Shown here piece after piece: positions 1 to 6,091 of a DNA stretch of 6,188 bases; position 1 is the stretch's first letter, and each line of letters opens with the position of its first letter. The position numbers and the translations under genes are program-made. The DNA is from SAR116 cluster bacterium (GTDB lineage: Bacteria; Pseudomonadota; Alphaproteobacteria; Puniceispirillales; Puniceispirillaceae). The notes below the pieces were generated by a model. The model made no database searches, was not told the origin of the DNA, and saw only the letters and a program-made list of their open reading frames with translations. The DNA lies in the NCBI GenBank assembly GCA_002722385.1, contig PBLR01000025.1, positions 1 through 6,188 on the forward strand, given 5' to 3'.

Positions 1-830
1 ATATTTTTCACCAGACCAGGTTCACGCGGCCACACACTGGCCAGGGCCGCTTCTGGCAGAACCGTCAGAGCAGCAGGCCTTTTCTGGTCTGTAGCCAATG
101 AAATCATCTGCTGAAGATGAGTTCCGCGCTTGTCACGATCCCATTTATCTTTCTGCGGGATATTTGGCTGAATGAGCCTGACAACCGGGCCTTGATCCGG
201 TGCGCGTTCAAGAGCAGGCAGGGGGCCGGTTACCTGTACAGACAGGCCCACAGACACCAGAACAGGCAACAGGCAGAGACTTGCCAGACGAACCTGCCGA
301 CGGGCCAGAAACACAACAGCAACAATCAAGGATAGCGCCAGAAAATTCAGACCATGCTGCCCCACAACAGACGCGCCCTGTGCCAGCGGCAACCAGCCCA
401 AAAACGCATGCCCGGTCACATTCCAGGGAAACCCAGTCAGCAGCACAGATCGCAGAAAATCTGCACCGCCAAGTCCGGCGATCAGACCAAACAGGCGCGC
501 AGACGGGCTGGACAGGACAAAATGCACCAGTCCTGCCCCAGCGGCCCAGAACAACGCCAGAAACAAAGGAAACAACAGGCACACAACCGGCAATAACAGC
601 AACTGAAGGCCGCCAGCCACAAATAAAGATGACCCGACCCAATAGACAGAAGCCATAAACCAGCCCCAGGCAGACAGGCCTGTGTAAAGCATCGCCTGAC
701 GGGCTGAGGCCGCGGTGGCGGACAGATAAAACGCAAATGAGAAACACAACAAAGCCGGCACCAGCCCAACCGGGGGCAGAGACAGGCTTGCGGCTATGCC
801 GCTGAGAACAGAAAAGCTGTATTTATGCAT
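1..830 (-). CDS. lnt: Apolipoprotein N-acyltransferase, 5' part (cut by left window edge)
   Basis: Inner-membrane enzyme that transfers an acyl chain from phospholipid to the N-terminal cysteine of apolipoproteins, the final step of lipoprotein maturation. Starting at the ATG at 830, 276 codons read without a stop to the edge. Residues 1-200 are very hydrophobic with several membrane segments, beginning SVLSGIAASLSLPPVGLVPA at residues 7-26, as is usual for the family. GFPWN (133-137) is the family signature in the membrane part. The nitrilase-like domain begins near residue 216 with VRLIQPNIPQKDKW (217-230). VLPEAAL (257-263) holds the expected catalytic Glu260; the catalytic Lys and Cys would lie beyond the edge. 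The residue before PE is Leu, where Trp is common. The start overlaps the end of the upstream CBS-protein gene by 8 bases, and I see no strong Shine-Dalgarno, so translational coupling is likely. Identity is firm; whether the 3' part is intact cannot be seen. Confidence 0.95.
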   Translation of the reverse strand, partial: MHKYSFSVLSGIAASLSLPPVGLVPALLCFSFAFYLSATAASARQAMLYTGLSAWGWFMASVYWVGSSLFVAGGLQLLLLPVVCLLFPLFLALFWAAGAGLVHFVLSSPSARLFGLIAGLGGADFLRSVLLTGFPWNVTGHAFLGWLPLAQGASVVGQHGLNFLALSLIVAVVFLARRQVRLASLCLLPVLVSVGLSVQVTGPLPALERAPDQGPVVRLIQPNIPQKDKWDRDKRGTHLQQMISLATDQKRPAALTVLPEAALASVWPREPGLVKN

Positions 831-1686
831 CCGCACCCGCAGGCTCGCCTTCGGGGCGCTGCGCGTTCAGACCGGAAATGCGCACAATATTCACCCGCCG
901 CGGGTCTGAATCAAGCACTTCAAATTCAAGACCTGTTTCATGGATGATCACCTCGCCGCGGACAGGCACATAGCCTGCGGTTGTGATCACAAGACCGCCA
1001 ACTGTATCCAGCTCGTCTCTTTCTTCACCTTCAAGACTGATATTGTACAGCATTTCCAGAGAGTTCAGCTCCAGCCGCGCATCAGCGACCACGCTGCCAT
1101 CAGGTTCCACATCAAAATGAGGCGCATCAGACTGATCATGCTCATCTTCAATCTCGCCAACAATTTCTTCGACCAGATCTTCAATTGTGATCAGACCGTC
1201 AATCCCGCCGAATTCATCAACAACCAAGGCCAGATGAAGGCGTTTCAGACGCATTTCCTGTAACAGGTCAAGCAGCCGGATAGATGGCGAGACAAATAAG
1301 ACAGGCCGGACCAGATTGGCCAGTGCAGATGGTTCAGGATCAAGCGCATGTGCAATCAGATCCTTGATATGAAGCATGCCCAGCAGCTCATCCATATTTC
1401 CGGTATGCGCCGGCACGCGGCTGTGGGCCGCTTCGCTGATCTGGCGAATGACAGATTCAAACCCGTCCGTAATATTTACTGAGACAATATCTGCACGCGG
1501 CACCATAACATCTTCTGCTGTAATGTCCCGCAGACCCAGCATATTGCGCAGAAGCAGGCCTTCCTGACCATCAAAGCCTGTGCCTTCTTTATCAATAAAG
1601 GTTTCAATCAGACCGGTGACCTCATCACGAACGGTCGTCTGTTTTCTGAAAAACGGCCATTTAGAAGACAGCTCAAATTTATTCAT
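823..1686 (-). CDS. corC: CorC/HlyC-type tandem CBS-domain protein (short form, no DUF21)
   Basis: A 287-residue soluble protein of the CorC/TlyC (YbeX) group. After about 55 residues there are two CBS domains, roughly 58-118 and 123-178. The first opens with the typical VMVPRADIVSV (60-70). The second carries VDEFGG (156-161) and TIEDLVEEIVGEIEDEHD (167-184), hallmarks of this group. A C-terminal CorC_HlyC (transporter-associated) domain covers about 195-272. No membrane segment is present, so this is the short form without the N-terminal DUF21 found in larger relatives. CBS pairs bind adenosine nucleotides. The family is linked to Mg/Co efflux in enterobacteria and is often labelled hemolysin C, but its molecular role is unsettled. 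The start is well supported: AGGAG lies nine bases upstream, and ATGA overlaps the ybeY stop. The neighbours ybeY and lnt are the family's usual ones. The symbol corC is by family (ybeX and tlyC are used for the same group). Confidence 0.92.
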   Translation of the reverse strand: MNKFELSSKWPFFRKQTTVRDEVTGLIETFIDKEGTGFDGQEGLLLRNMLGLRDITAEDVMVPRADIVSVNITDGFESVIRQISEAAHSRVPAHTGNMDELLGMLHIKDLIAHALDPEPSALANLVRPVLFVSPSIRLLDLLQEMRLKRLHLALVVDEFGGIDGLITIEDLVEEIVGEIEDEHDQSDAPHFDVEPDGSVVADARLELNSLEMLYNISLEGEERDELDTVGGLVITTAGYVPVRGEVIIHETGLEFEVLDSDPRRVNIVRISGLNAQRPEGEPAGADA

Positions 1687-2306
1687 GTCAGCAGGCTCCT
1701 GTCCGGCCCTGTTTTCCCATCTGACGGGCTGATGTCTGCATAAGGGTCAGGAATGCCAACCGCTGCCAAAAGGCTGGTTTCAAGAGCTTCCATCTCAGCC
1801 GCCTCGTCATCATCAATATGATCATACCCTGCCAGATGAAGCAGGCCGTGAAGCAGCAGATGCGCAATATGATGAGACAAAGGCTTGCCCATATCATCTG
1901 CTTCTGTGGTGACTGTTTCATAGCCCAGCACCAAATCGCCCAAAAACAGCTGATCTGCCTGCGAGGACACCGGCTCTCCTGAAGGAAAGGACAAAATATT
2001 GGTGGGGCCAGATTTCTCTCTGAACTGGCTGTTCAGGGCGGCGATATGATGATCATCTGTCCAGAGTACAGAAATATCCAGTTTTGCTGTGGCCTGCGGG
2101 CACAAATGTCTGACCATCCGGTCAGCAAGTGAAGTGAAGTGTTTCCGGCTGGCGGTCAGCGCCTCTGCCCAGCGGGCATCTGCAATATTATGATCGAAAT
2201 GATGCTGATCGTCTGTGATCCACACCGCATGGTCAGCGCGCCCCGGCTCTGGACTGTCAGGATCAGGGTCTTGTTCTGTTGTTAAATCATCTGGAAAGGT
2301 CGACAT
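1683..2306 (-). CDS. ybeY: Endoribonuclease YbeY (rRNA maturation and ribosome quality control)
   Basis: Single-strand-specific, metal-dependent RNase of the UPF0054 family, acting on 16S rRNA 3'-end maturation, 70S quality control and small-RNA metabolism. The family metal-binding motif is intact: H153-GLL-H157-LAGYD-H163, preceded by the conserved segment LNSQFREKSGPTNILSFPSG (91-110) with the conserved Arg96 and TNxLSFP. The 207 residues are longer than many YbeY proteins (about 150-180). The excess is an acidic, proline-rich N-terminal tail (about residues 5-25) and a short C-terminal tail. I kept the ATG at 2306, although no clear Shine-Dalgarno precedes it; a GTG at 2225 (residue 28) is an alternative that would remove the tail and also lacks a clear ribosome site. 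It follows phoH after a 95-base gap and overlaps the next gene by ATGA. Identity is very secure; the start is moderately secure. Confidence 0.96.
   Translation of the reverse strand: MSTFPDDLTTEQDPDPDSPEPGRADHAVWITDDQHHFDHNIADARWAEALTASRKHFTSLADRMVRHLCPQATAKLDISVLWTDDHHIAALNSQFREKSGPTNILSFPSGEPVSSQADQLFLGDLVLGYETVTTEADDMGKPLSHHIAHLLLHGLLHLAGYDHIDDDEAAEMEALETSLLAAVGIPDPYADISPSDGKTGPDRSLLT
1696..1700 (-). promoter_or_regulatory. Shine-Dalgarno of the corC-like gene
   Basis: AGGAG on the minus strand, nine bases before the ATG at 1686 and inside the last codons of ybeY. It is the clearest ribosome-binding site in the window and supports the ATGA-overlap start. Confidence 0.7.
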
Positions 2307-2401
2307 GCTGAACCATATTCTAGCTGTGGTATGTACTATGTAACATCTGGTTACGAGGCCTTATCATTGACAGGTCTGATATAAAATTGTGCCGAACAGT
2401 G
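2307..2401 (-). promoter_or_regulatory. phoH-ybeY intergenic gap, possible promoter/operator region
   Basis: At 95 bases this is the only sizeable gap within the miaB-to-lnt block, and it is richer in A+T than its surroundings. On the minus strand a TAGAAT hexamer (2322-2317), one mismatch from TATAAT, ends ten bases before the ybeY start. No good -35 is seen at normal spacing. A perfect inverted repeat lies just upstream of it. No T-run follows any hairpin, so I do not call a terminator for phoH. A separate ybeY promoter is plausible but not shown. Confidence 0.35.
2340..2354. repeat. Perfect 5+5 inverted repeat upstream of ybeY
   Basis: GTAAC-ATCTG-GTTAC on the plus strand: two perfect five-base arms around a five-base centre, located 34-48 bases before the ybeY start codon. 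The geometry resembles an operator half-site pair more than a terminator, because no T-tract follows on either strand. A chance occurrence is possible for arms this short. Confidence 0.45.
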
Positions 2402-3376
2402 CTAATTTTGTCTAGTCTCATATGCCTTCAGAATCCGGGCAACAACAGGGTGCCTGACCACATCATCTCCGGACAGGCGAATAATGCCAATCCCCTTTAT
2501 TTGATCCAGCCTGTTGACCGCATCAGACAGGCCGGACAGCTGGCCGCTGGGCAGATCTATCTGTGAGAGATCACCGGTAATGATCATACGTGAATCCTCA
2601 CCCAAACGGGTCAGAACCATTTTCATCTGAACAGGGGTGGTGTTCTGGGCTTCATCGATAATCACAAAGGCATTAGACAGGGTGCGTCCGCGCATAAATG
2701 CCAGCGGGGCAATTTCGATCTCACCGCTGGCCAGCATCCGGTCCACTTTTTCTGCCGGCATCATATCATAGAGCGCATCATATAAAGGGCGTAAATAAGG
2801 ATCGACTTTTTCTTTCATATCCCCGGGCAGAAAGCCGAGCCGCTCGCCCGCCTCAACAGCCGGACGTGACAAGACAATACGGTCTACCTGACGCCGCTTC
2901 AGACAATCAACCGCCCAGGCCACCGCCATATAGGTCTTGCCTGTTCCTGCCGGGCCAAGGCCGAAGACCACCTCATTATTCTGCAACAGTTTGAAGTAAG
3001 CTGACTGACCAGCTGTACGCGGGTAGATTTTCTTCTTCCAGGTGGTCGCAAAGACAGATTTATCAATCGGTGATTTATCCGGATCAACACCATTTTCGGT
3101 TTGCCGTAACAGATCATCCACCAATGTTGCGCTCACTTCTTCTCCTGTTTCATGATCTGATAATTGACGATACAGGCTGGTAAAGGTCTGGCTGGCCCGG
3201 TCAACATTATCACCCTCACCGCTGATTGTTATCTGGTTACCAAAGCTGTTCATGCCCACGCCAAGGGCCTGTTCAATACGGGCGAGATGGCGGTTATGCT
3301 GGCCACAGATCAGGCGCAACCGTTCATTATCGTCAAATTCAAGACAAACCTGCTTGTGCCCAGCGGTCTCGTTCAC
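2402..3376 (-). CDS. phoH: PhoH-family NTPase (YbeZ type)
   Basis: Cytoplasmic P-loop ATPase of the PhoH/YbeZ family, a suspected RNA-associated partner of YbeY. The 324-residue length is typical. An N-terminal region resembling a KH fold (about 10-70, including [17 protein letters not shown]) precedes the PhoH core. Walker A is GPAGTGKT (141-148). The family segment runs from [20 protein letters not shown] (171-190) to [12 protein letters not shown]. Walker B is [10 protein letters not shown] (236-245, Asp241-Glu242), followed by [10 protein letters not shown] (267-276) and the C-terminal arginine in DVVRHPVV. The start is a GTG at 3376 that overlaps the miaB stop as GTGA, with a purine-rich GAAGAGAG about six bases upstream. 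Despite the symbol, phosphate-starvation control should not be assumed: the phoH name comes from an E. coli paralogue, whereas this miaB-ybeY context matches ybeZ. Identity is firm; the precise biochemical role in the family is not settled. Confidence 0.95.
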   Translation of the reverse strand: MNETAGHKQVCLEFDDNERLRLICGQHNRHLARIEQALGVGMNSFGNQITISGEGDNVDRASQTFTSLYRQLSDHETGEEVSATLVDDLLRQTENGVDPDKSPIDKSVFATTWKKKIYPRTAGQSAYFKLLQNNEVVFGLGPAGTGKTYMAVAWAVDCLKRRQVDRIVLSRPAVEAGERLGFLPGDMKEKVDPYLRPLYDALYDMMPAEKVDRMLASGEIEIAPLAFMRGRTLSNAFVIIDEAQNTTPVQMKMVLTRLGEDSRMIITGDLSQIDLPSGQLSGLSDAVNRLDQIKGIGIIRLSGDDVVRHPVVARILKAYETRQN

Positions 3377-4746
3377 GCCACACTCTCTTCTGGTTTGCTG
3401 TTGTCATAAACAGAACGCGGTTCAGCATAAAGCGAGTTTTGCCGGGCCTCTGTAATGGTGAGGGGGATCATCTGGCCCAGCAGGGTTTCATTCCCGCTCA
3501 GATAAACAGACTGCATATAGGGGCTGCGCCCTGTCATCTGACCATCTCTGCCGCCTTTCTTCTCAATCAGAATCTGCATATCCTGGCCTTCAAACCGTTT
3601 GTTGAACGCCATCTGCTGAGCATCAAGAAGCTGTTGCAAGGCGGCAAGGCGGTCTGCTTTCACCTGCTCATCAACCTGCTCACCATTATCCGCAGCGGGT
3701 GTCCCCGGACGCGGGCTGTATTTAAACGAATAGGCAGAGGCATAGCCAATATCATCGACCAGCTTAATCGTGTCCGCAAAATCACGATCTGTCTCACCAG
3801 GAAATCCGACGATAAAATCACCAGAAAGCGCAAGACCTGGGCTGAAGCTGCGCAGCCGCTCAATAATCCGCCGATAATCATCTGCGGTATGGCGACGGTT
3901 CATGGCTTTCAGAATCTTGTCAGACCCGGCCTGAACAGGCAGGTGAAGATACGGCATCAGTTGCGGCACATCACGATGCGCGGTCATCAGCTCATCATCC
4001 ATATCCAGAGGATGAGAGGTGGTGTAGCGCAGACGGGCCAGCCCATCAATTTCCGCCAGTTCACGAATCAGACGGCCCAGACCCCATGTGCTGCCATCAA
4101 CAGCTGTGCCATGCCAGGCGTTCACATTCTGGCCCAAAAGCGTGATTTCCTTGGTTCCTGAATCAACCAGACGTCTGGCTTCAGCCATAATCTGCTGGGC
4201 AGGCCGAGAAAATTCCGCGCCGCGCGTATAAGGCACCACACAGAAGCTGCAAAATTTATCGCAGCCTTCCTGCACAGACAAAAATGCCGCTGGCCCTCTT
4301 GGGGCCGCTTCCTCAGGCAGAAAATCAAATTTCGCCTCAGCAGGGAAATCTGTGTCAACCACAGAGCGCCGGGACGCCGGATCAGCCTTGGCCACAAGTT
4401 CAGGCAGGCGGTGATAGGTTTGCGGCCCAACCACCATATCCACCCAAGGGGCGCGTTTGGTGATCTCATCACCTTCAGCCTGAGCCACGCATCCCGCAAC
4501 AGCAATCAGCATCTGCCTGTTTTGCTGGTCCGCGGCCCTGGCCTTTATCTGGCGCAGGCGGCCCAAATCAGAAAATACTTTTTCAGAAGCTTTTTCACGG
4601 ATGTGACAGGTGTTCAAGATCACCATATCCGCATCTTCAAGAGCGTCAGTTGGCATATAGCCCGTAGGCGCGAGAACGTCTTTCATCCTTTCGGAATCAT
4701 AAACGTTCATCTGGCAGCCAAAAGTCTTAATATACAGTTTTTTCAT
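3373..4746 (-). CDS. miaB: tRNA-2-methylthio-N6-dimethylallyladenosine synthase MiaB
   Basis: Radical-SAM methylthiotransferase that converts i6A37 to ms2i6A37 in tRNAs reading UNN codons, using two 4Fe-4S clusters. All three domains are present in 457 residues. The N-terminal UPF0004 domain has auxiliary-cluster cysteines Cys11 (TFGCQMN), Cys47 ([12 protein letters not shown]) and Cys86 (AGCVAQAEG). The radical-SAM core has C162-DKF-C166-SF-C169 followed by [13 protein letters not shown]. Further conserved segments are LLGQNVNAW (203-211), [10 protein letters not shown] (267-276), [10 protein letters not shown] (310-319) and [11 protein letters not shown] (341-351). A TRAM RNA-binding domain covers about 382-445. 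[12 protein letters not shown] together with the VNAW segment favours MiaB over RimO or MtaB. The ATG at 4746 gives the usual [14 protein letters not shown] beginning; no good Shine-Dalgarno is visible. It overlaps phoH by four bases. Its substrate requires MiaA, which is not in the window. Confidence 0.98.
   Translation of the reverse strand: MKKLYIKTFGCQMNVYDSERMKDVLAPTGYMPTDALEDADMVILNTCHIREKASEKVFSDLGRLRQIKARAADQQNRQMLIAVAGCVAQAEGDEITKRAPWVDMVVGPQTYHRLPELVAKADPASRRSVVDTDFPAEAKFDFLPEEAAPRGPAAFLSVQEGCDKFCSFCVVPYTRGAEFSRPAQQIMAEARRLVDSGTKEITLLGQNVNAWHGTAVDGSTWGLGRLIRELAEIDGLARLRYTTSHPLDMDDELMTAHRDVPQLMPYLHLPVQAGSDKILKAMNRRHTADDYRRIIERLRSFSPGLALSGDFIVGFPGETDRDFADTIKLVDDIGYASAYSFKYSPRPGTPAADNGEQVDEQVKADRLAALQQLLDAQQMAFNKRFEGQDMQILIEKKGGRDGQMTGRSPYMQSVYLSGNETLLGQMIPLTITEARQNSLYAEPRSVYDNSKPEESVA
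3383..3390 (-). promoter_or_regulatory. Ribosome-binding site supporting the phoH GTG start
   Basis: GAAGAGAG on the minus strand ends six bases before the GTG at 3376 and lies inside the last codons of miaB. It is the main evidence for choosing a GTG start that overlaps the upstream stop codon, rather than the next internal ATG about 41 codons downstream, which would remove much of the N-terminal region. Confidence 0.55.
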
Positions 4747-4863
4747 CGACTAGAGGATCATTCCCTAAATTTAGCCTGAATGCAAAGGTTTTGTCCGGTT
4801 ATCTGACATGGCTTTATTTGCCTAGCGTTGCCGTGTCCGTCAAGCCCCCCTTTGATGTTGCAG
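4747..4863 (-). promoter_or_regulatory. rimI-miaB intergenic gap, candidate miaB promoter region
   Basis: A non-coding gap of 117 bases. Reading toward miaB, TTGACG (4843-4838) is a good -35 match, and 17 bases further CAAATA (4820-4815) is only a poor -10. A 10-base perfect palindrome, CTAAATTTAG (4765-4774), lies 18 bases before the miaB start. I found no hairpin followed by a T-run, so no terminator for rimI is called. In many alphaproteobacteria a fur-type gene sits at this position; none is encoded here. Confidence 0.35.
4765..4774. repeat. Short perfect palindrome before miaB
   Basis: CTAAATTTAG, ten bases and fully self-complementary, 18 bases upstream of the miaB ATG and therefore in its probable 5' leader or promoter. 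It could be an operator or chance; it does not resemble a Fur box beyond being A/T rich. Confidence 0.3.
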
Positions 4864-5343
4864 CTATACCTCTGATGCGCTGTTCAAGGAGCGTTCCATC
4901 ACCAACGCATCAATTTTTCCTGTTTCGCGGCGATAATAATGCGGGCGTTTAACCACCAGCACAAATCCGGCTGACCGGTACAGGTTCAGGGCAGGCTGAT
5001 TGGTTACCGCCACCTCAAGCAAAACCTTGGTTAAGCAACGTGCTCTCGCACAGCTGAGCGCCTGTTCAAGAAGCTGGCGGCCAATCCCGGTATTCTGAAC
5101 AGGGGGGCGCACACAAATCTCAATAATATCTGCGCTCTCTCCAGCCTGTTGCAGCATTATGAAACCGGCCGGATCCCCCTTTATATAACCAACCACACCA
5201 AAACAGGCAGAGGTCATGCATAACCTCTTTAAAAACTCAGCATCGCCAGCCCGTTCAGACCCATATGTGTCCAGAAACAGCTGCATAACCGCCTCGGCAT
5301 GATCCGGGATATCAGACCAGAAGTGTGGCTGATGGTCTGACAT
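4864..5343 (-). CDS. rimI: Ribosomal protein S18 N-terminal alanine acetyltransferase RimI
   Basis: GNAT-family N-acetyltransferase; RimI uses acetyl-CoA to acetylate the N-terminal alanine of ribosomal protein S18. I place the start at the ATG at 5343, giving 159 residues, the usual RimI size. The frame stays open upstream to 5457, but those 38 extra codons lie wholly inside tsaB and look unlike a GNAT start. The acetyl-CoA-binding motif A is QNTGIG (residues 83-88) after ICVRPPV. Motif B is NQPALNLYRSAGF (115-127). The tail RPHYYRRETGKIDALVM (133-149) matches the RimI pattern of paired tyrosines followed by an Asp-Ala pair. The start follows the tsaB stop by one base (TGAAATG), with no strong Shine-Dalgarno, which points to coupled translation. 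The tsaB-rimI pairing is common across bacteria and supports RimI over another GNAT enzyme, though the substrate is inferred from family and context. Confidence 0.88.
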   Translation of the reverse strand: MSDHQPHFWSDIPDHAEAVMQLFLDTYGSERAGDAEFLKRLCMTSACFGVVGYIKGDPAGFIMLQQAGESADIIEICVRPPVQNTGIGRQLLEQALSCARARCLTKVLLEVAVTNQPALNLYRSAGFVLVVKRPHYYRRETGKIDALVMERSLNSASEV

Positions 5344-5344
5344 T

Positions 5345-6091
5345 TCAGGGCTGAGATTTTGCCGGCCCGAGTTTCGGGGCCACCACATAAAGCGGGCTGA
5401 AGTCGGTATAAGGAAACTGATCAGGCGCGCGCAGGGCCCGCGCCGCATAATGGGCAATCATGGCCGCATTTACAGGCTGGCTTAACTGAACAACCCCTTC
5501 ATGAGCAGGTATATGTGAGCAAAGATGTTTTGTAATACCTGCCACAGTCACAGACCCGGTGTCGCTGCGCTTATAAGCTTCTTCCAGCCAGCCGGGAAGC
5601 TGATCAAAGCCTATGTCTGAAACACTGGACAAAGCCTGTGCACAACCATCAAATTCCTGCACAAAAGCAGAGTGCCTGCGCGTATCAGCAAAGCAAATCA
5701 CCCGGCTGTTCGGATCAGGATCGCAAACAGAGTCTGAGAGCGCATTCACCCCAAGAGCTGCCAGCCCGTTAACGCCGACAGGCTTAGCGTTTATGGCAAG
5801 CACATAACCTTTGGCCGCCGCCAGACAGACCCGCAGGCCGGTGAATGATCCGGGCCCGCATCCGGCGGCGATATGGGTGATTTGTGAAAATTCCGCCTTT
5901 GCTTCAGCCAAAGCATCAGACACCAGACCAACAAGATGTTCAGCATGCCCGAACCGGGCTTTATGTTCATTACTGGCGATACAAGAACCGTCACGCATCA
6001 CCGCAACAGATACCGCATCACCACTGGCTTCCAGGGCCAGAATCAGATGGCGCGCAGCTATCTGTTCACGAGATGAGGACGGGCTGTTCAT
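5345..6091 (-). CDS. tsaB: tRNA threonylcarbamoyladenosine biosynthesis protein TsaB
   Basis: ASKHA-fold, non-catalytic partner of TsaD in the complex that installs threonylcarbamoyl on A37 of ANN-decoding tRNAs (t6A). The 248 residues are near the normal length. Residues 16-31 (HLILALEASGDAVSVA region) form the first strand typical of the fold. FGHAEHLVGLV (47-57) and the signature GCGPGSFTGLRVCLAAAKGY (77-96) are diagnostic, ADTRRHSAFVQEF (135-147) follows, and the C-terminal SPLYVVAPKL (232-241) matches the usual P-x-Y-x-R-like ending. It lacks the metal-binding HxxxH of TsaD, as expected: the histidines at 49 and 52 are spaced HAEH. The ATG at 6091 adds about 15 residues before the fold; GAGG just upstream may serve as a close ribosome site. 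rimI follows after one base. Confidence 0.95.
   Translation of the reverse strand: MNSPSSSREQIAARHLILALEASGDAVSVAVMRDGSCIASNEHKARFGHAEHLVGLVSDALAEAKAEFSQITHIAAGCGPGSFTGLRVCLAAAKGYVLAINAKPVGVNGLAALGVNALSDSVCDPDPNSRVICFADTRRHSAFVQEFDGCAQALSSVSDIGFDQLPGWLEEAYKRSDTGSVTVAGITKHLCSHIPAHEGVVQLSQPVNAAMIAHYAARALRAPDQFPYTDFSPLYVVAPKLGPAKSQP

Noticed and set aside
241..280. Apparent tandem repeat of ACAGGC/ACAGAC units
   Set aside because: The spacing is irregular and the units lie in lnt codons for a Leu/Val-rich membrane segment, so codon composition explains the pattern better than a repeat array. The wider hexamer excess is reported separately.
200..658. Gln/Pro/Thr-rich open frame on the plus strand
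   Set aside because: Antisense to lnt. Its low-complexity composition is what reverse-complemented membrane-segment codons produce, and it has no recognisable domain.
208..747. Open frame of 179 codons on the minus strand with runs of cysteine
   Set aside because: It lies entirely within the lnt coding sequence in another frame. The lnt frame gives a clear FPWN motif and nitrilase start, while this frame matches no family and its cysteines come from shifted leucine/valine codons.
3226..4161. 311-codon plus-strand open frame antisense to miaB and phoH
   Set aside because: Both strongly conserved genes on the other strand fully explain this DNA. The predicted protein has no recognisable motif, and its composition looks like a shadow frame.
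5344..5457. N-terminal extension of 38 codons for rimI
   Set aside because: It overlaps the conserved tsaB C-terminus in a different frame. The internal ATG at 5343, one base after the tsaB stop, gives the normal RimI length.
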